DNA of 9,597 bases. Origin: JACMOY01 sp046590855 (lineage in GTDB: Bacteria; Actinomycetota; Actinomycetes; Actinomycetales; Angustibacteraceae). Position 1 is the first letter of the stretch. Each line of letters starts with the position of its first letter. Below the pieces are notes generated by a model. It was not told where the DNA came from and did not search any database. It worked only from the letters and a program-made list of their open reading frames with translations. Location of the stretch: NCBI GenBank assembly GCA_046590855.1, contig JBKJTJ010000059.1, forward strand, positions 1-9,597. Reading direction: 5' to 3'. A program made the position numbers and the translations under genes. Of the stretch, positions 6,354-9,597 are shown piece by piece.

Positions 6354-6376
6354 CTGTCGGTGGCGCGCCGTACGGT
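6354..6376 (+). promoter_or_regulatory. RecA-NDp/PafBC-type DNA-damage promoter upstream of the SNF2 gene
   Basis: CTGTCGGTG at 6354-6362, eight spacer bases, then TACGGT at 6371-6376 match the published actinobacterial motif tTGTCRGTG-N8-TAnnnT at every constrained base except the first T. This motif marks LexA-independent, PafBC-dependent promoters of many mycobacterial DNA-repair genes. Transcription would start near 6383 and give a leader of about 35 nt before the ATG at 6418. Spacing and position both fit. Confidence 0.75.
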
Positions 6377-6417
6377 CGTCCCGGGCGAGCCGCCGCCCGC
6401 ACCGACAGGAGGACCGC

Positions 6418-9597
<3,180 letters not shown>

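Overview
The window comes from a high-GC actinobacterium. G+C is near 70% by eye with strong G/C third-position bias, GTG starts are frequent, genes often overlap by 4 nt, and a promoter element matches the actinobacterial (PafBC-type) DNA-damage motif. Most of the window is the downstream half of a soluble di-iron monooxygenase cluster of the propane monooxygenase type (prm/mim). The hydroxylase and reductase genes lie to the left, outside the window.

Left block (1-5469, all + strand). It opens with the last 24 residues of what looks like the monooxygenase coupling protein (PrmD/MimD). An amidohydrolase-2 family protein follows, then a MIP18/SufT-like (DUF59) protein, then a divergent GroEL paralogue matching the specialised chaperonin MimG/PrmG. 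Next come a 207-residue protein I do not recognise and a full-length MntH (NRAMP) Mn2+/Fe2+ transporter. Spacing is tight: 31 nt, a 4-nt overlap, 43 nt with a perfect Shine-Dalgarno, a 4-nt overlap, and 3 nt. The five complete genes therefore look like one transcript continuing from the monooxygenase structural genes. Read together they suggest a maturation module: metal uptake (MntH), metal-centre assembly (MIP18-like), hydroxylase folding (GroEL-like), plus two proteins of unknown role. No alcohol dehydrogenase lies between the coupling protein and the chaperonin, although related clusters often carry one.

Middle block (5470-6240). Just after mntH is a near-perfect palindrome (TGTCTCAAAGTGAGACC) of the kind bound by AcoR/MimR-type Fis-family activators. 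It is followed by a small two-helix membrane protein with its own strong ribosome binding site. Convergent with that gene, and only 5 nt away, is a 150-codon C-terminal remnant of a flavin-containing monooxygenase on the - strand. It has no N-terminal FAD/NADPH-binding part and is probably a pseudogene.

Right block (6241-9597, + strand). A noncoding stretch carries a close match to the RecA-NDp/PafBC DNA-damage promoter. It leads into a large SWIM-SNF2 family ATPase whose 3' end is cut by the window edge. This unit appears unrelated in function to the monooxygenase operon and is probably DNA-damage inducible.

I saw no rRNA, tRNA, CRISPR array, insertion sequence or convincing intrinsic terminator.
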